A stretch of 64,000 nt of DNA from NCBI RefSeq assembly GCF_963678635.1, contig NC_087070.1, positions 42,199,988 to 42,263,987 on the forward strand, written 5' to 3'. The notes under the pieces are model-generated. The model was given only the letters and a program-made list of their open reading frames with translations. It searched no databases and had not been told where the DNA came from. Shown one piece after another: positions 12,364 through 20,951 of this stretch (position 1 is the first letter of the stretch; the number at the start of each line of letters is the position of its first letter). Source of the DNA: Symsagittifera roscoffensis. Lineage: Eukaryota; Xenacoelomorpha; Acoela; Convolutidae. A program made the position numbers and the translations under genes.

Positions 12364-12773
12364 TGAGTTATGACTGGAGTGTATAACTCATAGAGTAATT
12401 TCGGATAGGGTACACCGTCTGCTCGTCACGCTATCTTATTTTCGGCCGGATAGATTCGTGCAACTTCTTAGTCTAATACCGATCCTAATCTTACTCTTAT
12501 ACTATCTAGTCTCAGGTTGTTTAACTAGTCTCTGCTAGGCTCAATAGATCTAGGGTATACTGGTTTATTGCGGCTGCTGAAGTGCTCGGGAGAGTCCAAC
12601 TATTTTCTAAGTTAAATTCAAATCTCTCTGGTGCTGAAATTACAAGTAACTTCAGCACTTACAAATAAGTGGGTTGTTAGTTAGATGGATCATGATTGGT
12701 TAATATTAAATACTTTACATTGGTAAAATATCTAATTTATCCAATCATAAAATGTAGTTTAGATCAGGTTCCA
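12364..12773 (-). repeat. 3' LTR of the giant element
   Basis: 410 bp. In element orientation it runs TGGAACC...AACTCA (TG...CA ends). It holds an AATAAA signal (plus-strand tttatt at 12564-12569), an inverted CCAAT box (gattgg on the plus strand) and an 8-bp stem hairpin GTGCTGAA/TTCAGCAC. Confidence 0.95.
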
Positions 12774-12780
12774 CCCATCC
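12774..12780 (-). promoter_or_regulatory. Putative polypurine tract of the giant element
   Basis: The minus strand reads GGATGGG directly upstream of the 3' LTR, the place where plus-strand DNA synthesis is primed. It is short for a polypurine tract. Confidence 0.5.
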
Positions 12781-14305
12781 GGGTTTTACAGAGTTTTTTA
12801 GAATAGTTCTTCTGCGATTCGAAGGATGGATGATGGACGTTGGTTTTTGGCGAACATCATCTTCTTCCGTTTCCTCTTTGTTAAAGAAGTTCCAGGAAGC
12901 TGGAGTTAGAGACATAAGACGTTGTGTCTTCTAGTGACAACGACTAAGTCTTTGCAACAAACTCAAATCTGATTTCAGAATGGTTGGCTATGTCAGGTTT
13001 TTCTGTTCTGCGTGGAGAACTTCTTTTGTGTCTGATCTAGTTTGGGAATGGCGTGGAGATTGTGCGTGGAGGGGATGCCTGGTTACTCGGATCTGTACGT
13101 ATACTTGAACATCGAGGTGGTCATTGGTCTAGTTCAATGAAGTCCTTTTCTGCGAAGTCAAGTCGTACTCTAAATCCTTTGAGTTGTGATTGTGAGTGGC
13201 ATATCGATTGTGGTTGGCCATTCTCTCTCGAGTGTAGTGGGGTCGTTTTGTCTTTAGATGTTCGTCCTTGGTGTTGTATTCTGATCTATGTATTGCATAA
13301 TGCAATTTACATTTTATAAAACATTTATTAGTTTAATATTTTTTAATTATGATTTCAGTTAGTTGTTTTCACAAAAGCTTTTTGTTTTAGTTCGGTTATT
13401 TTGAAGAGTTACTCACCCTTGAGTAGCTCTTATTAAAAATAGAGGTGTGGTCACAAAGCGTGGATGTAGCGCGGTGGGTTAGGCCGGCTATAGAGCATGC
13501 TCAGGACGTCCTTCCTGGTGGGTTAGGCCAGGAGTGGGAGTATGATTTCATGCGGTTTTTGTGAGGGGTCCTGTTATGTGACAACGTTTTATGTTGGGTT
13601 TGTTGTGGTTTTTCTTATGTCTTGTTGGTTATGTCCTTTTTCCAAAAAGCAAATTGTTCGTGGTATGGGTTTGTCTTTCGACTTTTTTGTGTTTTATTAT
13701 TTCTTTCTTAGACTTTATAATAGTCTTCAAAAGAATAAATTATCCAGTTTTAAACTGGGTTAATCCGGTTTGGGTACCGTTGGTTTCCTTTTCTTAGTCA
13801 TGCTGTTATTCTATGATTTGTGGTATTTAGTAAGCTGCGTTGGTTAGTTTTGTTTAGTATATGATTCCTTTCCAACCGGGTTAAAGGAAAGTTTGAAACA
13901 TGTTATTATATGTTAGAGTTGTTGAGTGTGAAAACTTGAAACTGAAATTCATTATTTTAAACAATTCTTCGTGGGCGAGCTGTGCGAGTGTGGATAGAAT
14001 TTCTGTGCGAATGAATGAAAATATCAAAAGGTTAGTACTGCATTTGCATTTTATTAATTTACTGCATAGAATTTGGAAATTTACTGCTAGTTATGGGGGA
14101 ATTTTAAGTTACAAATTTTCATCATAATTAGATTTACTGCTTGTGGGGAAAATTTTTAGAAATGAATTTACTGCATTGGTATTAAATTTATAAATTTATA
14201 AGTGTAAGAGATTAATAGAATTTTTGAAATCTGTTTGATGAAATTTGCGATTTTTATTTGTCTTTTGTGGTTTTTGTAGGTGATTGTCGGATGAAGGCTA
14301 AAAAT

Positions 14306-14384
14306 CTAAAGAAAACATGGATAAAGTATGGTGAGTTTTTTAATATTTTAATTAATTAGTAATATTCATTTAATTCATACTTAC
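14306..14384 (-). other. Candidate 3'UTR intron in the giant element
   Basis: Three bases after the stop codon of the 601-codon ORF the minus strand has CAG|GTAAGTATG, a perfect donor. About 80 bases later it has a pyrimidine-rich ttttctttag acceptor, with a TACTAAT branch-point match between them. Confidence 0.55.
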
Positions 14385-14387
14385 CTG

Positions 14388-16193
14388 TTAGTCGTCGGGG
14401 AAAAAACCGTGGGGGAAGATGTCGTGGATGAGATCGGAAGTTGTTAGTAGTTTAGCTAAGATGCGGATGATATTTTTAGTCTGAAGCAGTGGCCAAAGCA
14501 ATTGAAGTGCCTTGATAGTGGTTATTTCTTCAGTGCCAACTGCAAACTCATAAGGTGTGTTTTGGATTAGATTATATAATTTGTGATTGAATTTAGTGTT
14601 GTGGATGAATTCTAAAATTGGGATTTCTATAGGTTGTACAAACTCGTGCGGGATAAGGAAGGGTCGGGATTCTTCGGCGTTGAAGGTCTTGGTGATGGGA
14701 CAGAAGATGTACATTTGGGTTATGGGATCATAATTGCGAAGAATACCATGAAGGTTAGTATCTTTAATGCAATATGTGAAATTTAGGAAAAATGGTGAAG
14801 TGTATTTGGAATTAATGAATTGAAAACGATGGTGTGGTTGTCTAGAGGGTGTGTGTAGGTCAAAGTGATTTTGGATGAAGCGATAATAACTATATGTGTG
14901 GGTTTGTTTAGTGCGCAACATAATATCGTGTGAGCAGTGTAAATCTCTTTCGTGTGGTGCAAGGAAATGAAAGGTTAGTGAAAATATTTGGAAGCGTTCT
15001 TTAAAACTTTCGTATGCTTGTGTGTCTGTTAGTGCTTCTGAAATAATGTGATCAAACTTTCGGTCGAAGATGTTTAGTGTAAATATATATGGTGTCTTGA
15101 TGAAAAATTTCTCGGTAATTTGTGGATTAGCGAAGCGATCGTCGTCTAAGAATTGATCTTGGTTAGCTCTGATGGTGTTGTGATCATAGTATTCGAGTGT
15201 ATATTCGTTAGCTCTAGGTGCAGTGTGTGTTTTTAGTGATTTTTTATATCCAACGTAAGTAAATTGTCTAGCGGTTAGTGGTGTAGTGAGTCGATATAGC
15301 ATGTCCGTATTTCGCTCTATATCGATGTGAGTGTTAGATAAAGGTAAGCAAAGAGGGTTAGTAAAATGATAATATGAGGTCCAAGAGAGAGTGGGCATTA
15401 AAACGTATTCATCTACAAAGTTGCGTGTTTCGTTAGTGTCGTGGGGGGTGTTTAAGGTGTATTGTGGGAATGAGGGTAAGGTGATGGCTAAAAATTCTTT
15501 TGTGTTAGTATGCTTGGGGTGGTTGATGTATTCACGGGCTGTTCCTGGTTTTGCTGGGAAAGGATGGTTGGGGAACTTTCTTTTAAAAGTGCGGTAAGCT
15601 CTATTAGTGTTGAGTGAAGATTCAGTTGATGTGGATGATGGTGCTAATGATTCAGTATAATTTGAAGAGGGTGTAGGGGTAGGGGGGTTGGATGAATTTA
15701 TTGTGGAGGAGATTTGGTTTATTGTTGGGGTATGGAGGTGGTAGGGTTGTTGTTGAAGGGTAATAAAATTATCTAGCTCTGGGGAGATTCGGGGGGTGTC
15801 TGGAGAATGAGATGATTGGTCAGAATGAAGTGAGGAGTAGGTTGGGGTAACTTGGGAAGCATAAGAGGGTGTGGAAGTGATTGGGTCAGGGTTATTGGAT
15901 AATATGGGTTGAAAAGGGGGTTGAGAAAAATTAGAAGAATTATGAAAATTATTGGATGGGGATGGTTCTGAGTCGGCAAATTCATCGGGGGTTTCAATAT
16001 TCGGGTTATTGAGTTGTGAGATGGAATATAAAACTGAGATGTGTGAACTAGTGTCGGAATTCATGCCTGATGTTACATTACTAGATGGAAAATCGGGTGG
16101 CGGAAAAGCAAAAAGTGGTATTATTGGGATTGGAGAGGTAAGATTGGTTGGGTGGGAATTTGATCGGTGTAGTGATCCAAGTTGGCGGCTCAT
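14388..16193 (-). CDS. 601-codon orphan ORF of the giant element
   Basis: Uninterrupted ORF. Residues 1-200 are rich in Ser, Pro, Thr and Asn with low-complexity character. Residues about 220-601 look globular, rich in aromatic residues and His, and end in FFPDD. There is no signal peptide, no clear membrane segment and no family I recognise. Its ATG overlaps the TGA of the Env continuation (ATGA, 16190-16193), so it may be translated by stop-start coupling or from a spliced RNA. It sits where retroviruses keep accessory genes downstream of env. The Ser/Pro/Thr-rich start recalls the ATG-less ORF upstream of Env, so the two might be related or play paired roles; that is inference. Confidence 0.75.
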   Translation of the reverse strand: MSRQLGSLHRSNSHPTNLTSPIPIIPLFAFPPPDFPSSNVTSGMNSDTSSHISVLYSISQLNNPNIETPDEFADSEPSPSNNFHNSSNFSQPPFQPILSNNPDPITSTPSYASQVTPTYSSLHSDQSSHSPDTPRISPELDNFITLQQQPYHLHTPTINQISSTINSSNPPTPTPSSNYTESLAPSSTSTESSLNTNRAYRTFKRKFPNHPFPAKPGTAREYINHPKHTNTKEFLAITLPSFPQYTLNTPHDTNETRNFVDEYVLMPTLSWTSYYHFTNPLCLPLSNTHIDIERNTDMLYRLTTPLTARQFTYVGYKKSLKTHTAPRANEYTLEYYDHNTIRANQDQFLDDDRFANPQITEKFFIKTPYIFTLNIFDRKFDHIISEALTDTQAYESFKERFQIFSLTFHFLAPHERDLHCSHDIMLRTKQTHTYSYYRFIQNHFDLHTPSRQPHHRFQFINSKYTSPFFLNFTYCIKDTNLHGILRNYDPITQMYIFCPITKTFNAEESRPFLIPHEFVQPIEIPILEFIHNTKFNHKLYNLIQNTPYEFAVGTEEITTIKALQLLWPLLQTKNIIRILAKLLTTSDLIHDIFPHGFFPDD

Positions 16194-16786
16194 CGTGGGC
16201 TAAAAAAATGATTATTTTGAGACTGAAAAGCGGTGGTATGGGGTTGTTCAATAATTTGTTCATAAGTATTATCATCTTGTGACTGGTGTGTCATTATATG
16301 TTGGATGGGACTTTGTGATGTGGTGAGTCGAAAATTTGGATTATGTGTGATGGCTAAATTTCGAAAATTTCGTGGGACTAGGGATAGTGGATGGTTATTT
16401 GGTAGGGGTGGTAATTGTGGTGCCGTTGGCGTTATGTCTACATTGTTATGTTCTTCGTCGTATGTATTTTGTCGTGTTGCTATTTTTGTGTTATATTCTT
16501 TTATTTGTGCGTCTAAAAGAATTTTGTTTATAGATGTAGAAAAGATTCCAAAAAATCCTGCAAAGAGTATGCGTGCTACGCTTGCTTGTCTGTTTACTTG
16601 TGTGTGTATAGCACATGTGTTGTAGATTCCTTTTAAAAGTGAGAAAAGAAATCCAATAAAGTTAAACATTGCGTATAAAATAGTCAATTTTTCTAAGATG
16701 TAGTAGGGCCATCCTAGAAAATCGAGGATCTCATTTTTGAGTGTAACAAAGCTAAAAATGTTAATTGGTGATATATCTTGGGGACC
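16190..16786 (-). CDS. In-frame continuation of Env past a stop: membrane anchor and tail
   Basis: Directly after the Env stop codon (TAA at 16787-16789) the same reading frame stays open for almost 200 codons to the TGA at 16190. About 38 codons in is an ATG (16669) that could start a separate protein. The segment holds two hydrophobic stretches (FNFIGFLFSLL and ILFAGFFGIFSTS). It ends in a hydrophilic tail with a Pro-rich patch (APQLPPLP) and many Gln/Asn. The upstream Env lacks a membrane anchor, so this piece looks like its transmembrane and cytoplasmic part. Either the stop is a nonsense mutation, or it is read through, or the part is made separately. The sequence does not decide. Confidence 0.65.
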   Translation of the reverse strand, partial: GPQDISPINIFSFVTLKNEILDFLGWPYYILEKLTILYAMFNFIGFLFSLLKGIYNTCAIHTQVNRQASVARILFAGFFGIFSTSINKILLDAQIKEYNTKIATRQNTYDEEHNNVDITPTAPQLPPLPNNHPLSLVPRNFRNLAITHNPNFRLTTSQSPIQHIMTHQSQDDNTYEQIIEQPHTTAFQSQNNHFFSPR

Positions 16787-18808
16787 TTATTTTTCACCGT
16801 TTAGATATATATAATCTTTAATGTCTTTAAAATATCCGCTATAGTCTTGCGTGTAGATATCGGCAAATCCTGCGGTTTCTGCAAGTTTGCGTAAATTTTG
16901 GTCTATTGATTGTCTTTGTATAGTGTCCATTTGTGTTAATAATTCTTGGAATTGTTGTGTTCTAATGTGATGTTGAATATCTGATTTTGAATAGATTCCT
17001 ATTGATTGTAAGTCTATATTTGGGTTTCGAGCAATAGCGCGAATGCTTTCTGGTGAAAATTTTTTGAGTGATTGCATTAATGTGGGATATGGAGTGAGAA
17101 GATAATATTTATTTTCATCAGGGTTTAGTTGTACTACATTGTGGCTGTTTTCTGATCCACATGGGACTGCGGTATCCCAGAAATATGTTCTTCGTGAAAG
17201 TGTATCCACGAAATGTACTTTATTCTTATAAAAGATAGGGATTCTTTTATAACATCGTTTATCTTCAAAAACGTATAGTGGTGATACTTTTTTAGTACAA
17301 GTATAAAACCATAAGATGTTTCCTTCATAGTCTAAAAAATTTGATCTATTTCCAGATAATAAGTATCCTGCATAGGGTATTTTTAATACTGCTAGTGCAA
17401 GTGATTGTAATATTTGTGTTCGTTCTAATTCGCATAGTTGGTGTAGTGTTTCTAATTCGGAGAGTGACATTTCTTGAAAAATTCGGCTAATTGTATAATC
17501 TAGTTTCATATCTAAATGAATATCATAGTGGATATTACCGAAATATGTAGTATTCATTAGTGATAATTCTTGTAAGCGTGTGCTTCTGGTGTCATGGGGT
17601 TTTAGATGTCCACCAGGTTGTCCGTTGCTTTTTTCAAAATTAACTGGTATATAGGATGTTCCTTCGTTTGGAGGATGACCTGTGGCATATGGGTCAATTT
17701 TTATTTTTCCAGTGGTCATGTCGAATCCTTTTTCGTATTCAACTAATATTTCAGAGTATTGTGTTTTATGGAGTGGATTTCTATATTTACATGCAAGTTC
17801 TGTTTCTTGATATATTTGAAAACGTGTCAATTTATTTTCTATATTGTGTATGTTTCTAAAATTAGTACTTTGTTTTCGTGATGGATGTACTTGTTCATAT
17901 GGAACTGATTGTATAAAGTATTTTTCGTGAAATTTTATCATACGAGCGTGTATTCTTGCTACTTGAAATGTTGTACATGTATCTTCGGGGAACCAAACAA
18001 TTGTTGCTTGTGTTCTCGTTGTAGGGTCGCAATAACCTTGATCATTTTTACAAGGTAATCGGATTCCTTGATAGATCATTGTATTATCTGATAAATCTCG
18101 TGTTAGTTGTATTTTTTCGAGTTGTATTTTCCAATCGAAAAACATTATTTCTTGGTATCCTTTATTTTTTGTGTCTGCTTTGCAGTTTGATGGGTTATTT
18201 ATACCAATGTGTGGTATCCAATGTTTATCGTGTAGGTCATAGGTTAATCGTCCGTGTGCGCCGTTATATGGGTATTTTTCGTCTAGTTTTATATGTCCTT
18301 GGTGTCTTTCAAGTTGTGATTGATGTACAGAGTCTGAAAAAACTTGAAAGTTAACTAACTTTCTTTCGGAGTTTTTATTTTGTGTGATGTTTAGTCTAAG
18401 TAATTCATTTTTACAATCGTCGGGATTGAGATGTAAAAGACGTTCTATATTACTCTGATAGAATGATTCATGGTCAAGTCGGTTTTTGTTTCCGTTCGAG
18501 ACTTGTGAACAATGTACTTTCTTTTCGGAAAATGTTGCTGTGAATTTATAACCTGTAACTGTTGTTGCTCGGGCTTTTGAATAGAGTGTTGCTATTACAT
18601 TTGTGGTTTCTATAGCTTGTGGTTCTGTTTCACATTGTGATACTTGATTTATTGCATATTTGTGTAGTGTTTTTTGTTCATTTTCTTCACAATCGTAATG
18701 TGTTACTAATAAATCTTGTGGTCCTGTACGAGGGGAAGGGTTTATGTTTTGATTTGAGATTACTAGAAAAAAGAGTTGGAGAAAAATTAATAATTTTAAA
18801 ATATACAT
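16787..18808 (-). CDS. env: Env-like glycoprotein of the giant element (673 codons, no anchor before the stop)
   Basis: Begins with a clear signal peptide (MYILKLLIFLQLFFLVIS). The ectodomain is Cys-rich with several N-glycosylation sites (for example NTT, NRS) and an R-S-T-R possible furin-type site near residue 415. The spacing of YDC, a following QC, a HC and a C about 30 residues later, and the C-terminal half with repeated Cys, resemble glycoproteins of chuviruses (Jingchuvirales), which insect Pao elements have also captured. That assignment is from memory of the family pattern, not a search. Its ATG overlaps the end of the ATG-less ORF by 13 bases. Role: attachment and membrane fusion if functional. 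The frame ends at TAA before any membrane anchor; see the continuation entry. Confidence 0.7.
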   Translation of the reverse strand: MYILKLLIFLQLFFLVISNQNINPSPRTGPQDLLVTHYDCEENEQKTLHKYAINQVSQCETEPQAIETTNVIATLYSKARATTVTGYKFTATFSEKKVHCSQVSNGNKNRLDHESFYQSNIERLLHLNPDDCKNELLRLNITQNKNSERKLVNFQVFSDSVHQSQLERHQGHIKLDEKYPYNGAHGRLTYDLHDKHWIPHIGINNPSNCKADTKNKGYQEIMFFDWKIQLEKIQLTRDLSDNTMIYQGIRLPCKNDQGYCDPTTRTQATIVWFPEDTCTTFQVARIHARMIKFHEKYFIQSVPYEQVHPSRKQSTNFRNIHNIENKLTRFQIYQETELACKYRNPLHKTQYSEILVEYEKGFDMTTGKIKIDPYATGHPPNEGTSYIPVNFEKSNGQPGGHLKPHDTRSTRLQELSLMNTTYFGNIHYDIHLDMKLDYTISRIFQEMSLSELETLHQLCELERTQILQSLALAVLKIPYAGYLLSGNRSNFLDYEGNILWFYTCTKKVSPLYVFEDKRCYKRIPIFYKNKVHFVDTLSRRTYFWDTAVPCGSENSHNVVQLNPDENKYYLLTPYPTLMQSLKKFSPESIRAIARNPNIDLQSIGIYSKSDIQHHIRTQQFQELLTQMDTIQRQSIDQNLRKLAETAGFADIYTQDYSGYFKDIKDYIYLNGEK

Positions 18809-19929
18809 GTGTATGATAATCCTGAGTATGGATTATAAAATGTAATGTAGCCAATTGTGTTTTTGGTATATCTGTCGTATTTGTGTATTACTTCAGTAGT
18901 TATAAACGGTGGTGGTAGTGATTGAGCTGTTATGTTAGGTGGGTTTAATGGGTAGGGATGTTGGGTAATATTGTTTAACTTAACTGTGATTTCAAACTTT
19001 AATTGTAAACTGTTTTGTTGGAGTATTTGAATATTGTGATCACGGATATCGTTGTGAATATCTTGGCGATATTGTAATCTATTAAGTGCCCAGTTATGAA
19101 GGCGGTTACTTTCTTGATGTTGTCCAAATAATGGTGGAGGTGCTGTAAATGTATTCCAATCTAGTCTTAAAGGAATATTTATTGATGATTGTTCTCGATA
19201 TCTGGCGTCGAGATTATTTGGAAAATTTAAGTTAAAAGGTGGTGGTGAAATCTGGCTTATTGATGGTGTTGATGGTAGTGATAATGTTTCTGGTAGTGAT
19301 GAGGATGTTGTTGTATCCGTAGAAATATCTATTGGATTATTGACTAAATTTAATTCACCTTGTGTAAATGAATGTGTTGTCCAATATGGTAGTCGTGATG
19401 CCTGGTTTGGGGGGTTAAAGGGATTTTCACGTATTTGTTCAGATGTTGGTGTTGAACCTAAGTAATCTGATGGTAGGCTTGAGGTGCTACGTTGTGAAAG
19501 AAGCGTAGGGGTTTCTGGTAATATACCAATGGGGTTTTCTGGAGTGTTTTGTGATGGGGATTGAGGTATATCAAAATGAACTCGGGGAGTTTGAAAATTT
19601 CTGTTTCGTCGAGGATGTATAATTTGTCTATTTATTTCGACTGTATTTTGGTTTTGACTAGGATTTCTTATTCTACTTAGTTCTTGCGGTAGTGTTGGGT
19701 ATAGGTTATATGTTGGTTCGCTTAGAGGTGCTTGTCGTTGAACTGGTTCTAGTGGTTCTGATAAACGAGCATGTCGTTCTTCAAAAGTGTATGGATTGTC
19801 TTGAAAAGAAATTCGTGTAGATGTTTGAGGATTTTGAGTAGTTGAAGGTGGTGTTGGGTTATCTTGGGATGGTGTCGGTGAAGACTGACTTTGTGACTGT
19901 TGGGTAGCAATTTTTGATAGAGTTTTGAA
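18796..19929 (-). CDS. Long ORF without an ATG, Pro/Ser/Thr-rich (about 377 codons)
   Basis: Between a TAA at 19930-19932 and a TAA at 18796-18798 the minus strand is open for about 377 codons with no ATG at its start. The first 250 residues are rich in Pro, Ser, Thr, Gln and Asn. The last 120 are more ordered (LHNWALNRLQYRQDIHNDIR; LQLKFEITVKLNN). Codon use matches the other ORFs of the element. CAACAG and AGTCAG acceptor-like sites lie near its 5' end (about 19900), so it is best explained as the downstream exon of a spliced mRNA that takes its ATG from elsewhere. No family recognised. It overlaps the Env start by 13 bases. Confidence 0.65.
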   Translation of the reverse strand, partial: FKTLSKIATQQSQSQSSPTPSQDNPTPPSTTQNPQTSTRISFQDNPYTFEERHARLSEPLEPVQRQAPLSEPTYNLYPTLPQELSRIRNPSQNQNTVEINRQIIHPRRNRNFQTPRVHFDIPQSPSQNTPENPIGILPETPTLLSQRSTSSLPSDYLGSTPTSEQIRENPFNPPNQASRLPYWTTHSFTQGELNLVNNPIDISTDTTTSSSLPETLSLPSTPSISQISPPPFNLNFPNNLDARYREQSSINIPLRLDWNTFTAPPPLFGQHQESNRLHNWALNRLQYRQDIHNDIRDHNIQILQQNSLQLKFEITVKLNNITQHPYPLNPPNITAQSLPPPFITTEVIHKYDRYTKNTIGYITFYNPYSGLSYTCIF

Positions 19930-19937
19930 TTATTACT

Positions 19938-20126
19938 TTAGTGAGAAAATTTGTGTTTATTATAATATTCTTCCAAAAAAAGAATTAGAAGGATTGTTGC
20001 TAGGGCAAATGTGAAGATTGCTTTCTTTATACATTTACATATGGTCAAAATGAGGGATGATAAGAATGCTATGAAAATTACAAACAATAAAAAAATATCA
20101 GTTCTACTGAAAATTGTTCGTATCAT
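19938..20126 (-). CDS. Mini membrane-protein ORF 2 (62 codons) of the giant element
   Basis: Very hydrophobic: residues about 10-33 (IFLLFVIFIAFLSSLILTIC) and 38-53 (TFALATILLILFLEE) could be two membrane helices. Its ATG overlaps the stop of the preceding mini-ORF as ATGA (20123-20126). Such small membrane proteins resemble viral viroporins in size and layout, but nothing here proves that role. Confidence 0.5.
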   Translation of the reverse strand: MIRTIFSRTDIFLLFVIFIAFLSSLILTICKCIKKAIFTFALATILLILFLEEYYNKHKFSH

Positions 20127-20353
20127 TTAGACAAGTTGTATAAATCGTACCTGTGGATATAATCAAGGGTTTTGGAAAGTTGGAGGAATAGTTCGAGAAT
20201 AGTGTAGAAAATTAAAAAAATGTTACAAAAAATGATTAGGATTATTAGAAAAGATTCAAGTATATCAAAAAGAAATATTATAAAGGTTTCAAGTATTGTA
20301 AAAAAATGTTTAAGATTTATGAGTATTTGAGTAACTGATTGAGAGAAGAGCAT
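20123..20353 (-). CDS. Mini membrane-protein ORF 1 (76 codons) of the giant element
   Basis: Residues about 17-62 are almost entirely hydrophobic with Phe, Ile and Leu (FIIFLFDILESFLIILIIF), enough for one or two membrane helices, followed by a short polar tail. The ORF stops in an ATGA overlap with the next mini-ORF. The shared arrangement suggests the two are expressed together. AT-rich DNA can yield hydrophobic frames by chance, which limits confidence. Confidence 0.45.
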   Translation of the reverse strand: MLFSQSVTQILINLKHFFTILETFIIFLFDILESFLIILIIFCNIFLIFYTILELFLQLSKTLDYIHRYDLYNLSK

Positions 20354-20951
20354 TTAAGAAATGATCTCTTGGTCGAATATTTTTTGCTGTTTGAGGCGAT
20401 TTTCAAGTGTGGTCGGATTATTTATTAGTTTTTTGACAAGTGGGTTGAGTTTTGTAAAAAATTGTTGGGGGCAATTTTCATGGTGATCGGGAGGTCGTCT
20501 TTTTCTTTATTTTTGTTTGTCAAATGATCCGGGGTATGGTGAGATTTTTATACTTTAGGCTAATTGAAATGTTCATTTTGTTACTTTAGGCTAAGTTAAC
20601 AAATTTGTTTTGGGGGTATTCGTGGTCTGAGTTGGGGAAATATTGTTGATCTTTGGGTTATTAGATAAGGGAGGGGTACGGTATTATGGTGATATTTATT
20701 TTAGTTGTCAAGTTGGAGTGGTTTGCTTATTTTTGACCTGGAGGTCGTAAAGTTATAGTTATAGATGTGCCTGGAGTTCTATATGATTCGTCTAATTGGT
20801 CTTAGTTTGAGTTAGAGAAAGTGACGGATTGGATGAATCCTATTGGTCTATTTTGAACTAGAATTATTGCGTACTTGTCAGCATGTTATTTTGAAAAATG
20901 TAAATGAAAAATGTTTCGGAGGTTTCAAGATTGTGAAGCATAATGTTAAAA
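20354..20951 (-). promoter_or_regulatory. Spacer between pol and the 3' ORFs, candidate internal promoter
   Basis: 0.6 kb with no ORF. The minus strand has a TATAAAAATC box (plus 20543-20552). The plus strand has two 13-bp direct repeats tactttaggctaa 31 bases apart (20551, 20582). Near 20393 a CAAACAG acceptor-like site precedes the mini-ORFs. It could hold an internal promoter, as in spumaviruses, or the splice acceptor for the downstream mRNAs; this is inference. Confidence 0.35.

Larger units (their letters stand above)
12774..14387 (-). other. 3' untranslated region of the giant element
   Basis: 1.6 kb without a convincing ORF. In element order it starts with a consensus intron (14384-14306) and four ATTTACTGC direct repeats (plus-strand coordinates 14057, 14079, 14132, 14166). 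It then has two copies of GGTGGGTTAGGCC (13473, 13517), the second in a CCTGG/CCAGG hairpin. The base composition resembles the rest of the element. Function unknown; packaging, export or stability signals are possible. Confidence 0.6.

Noticed and set aside
16190-16687. Independent 165-codon ORF starting at a TTG
   Set aside because: A TTG start is not expected in an animal gene, and the frame is continuous with Env upstream, so it is treated as the Env continuation.
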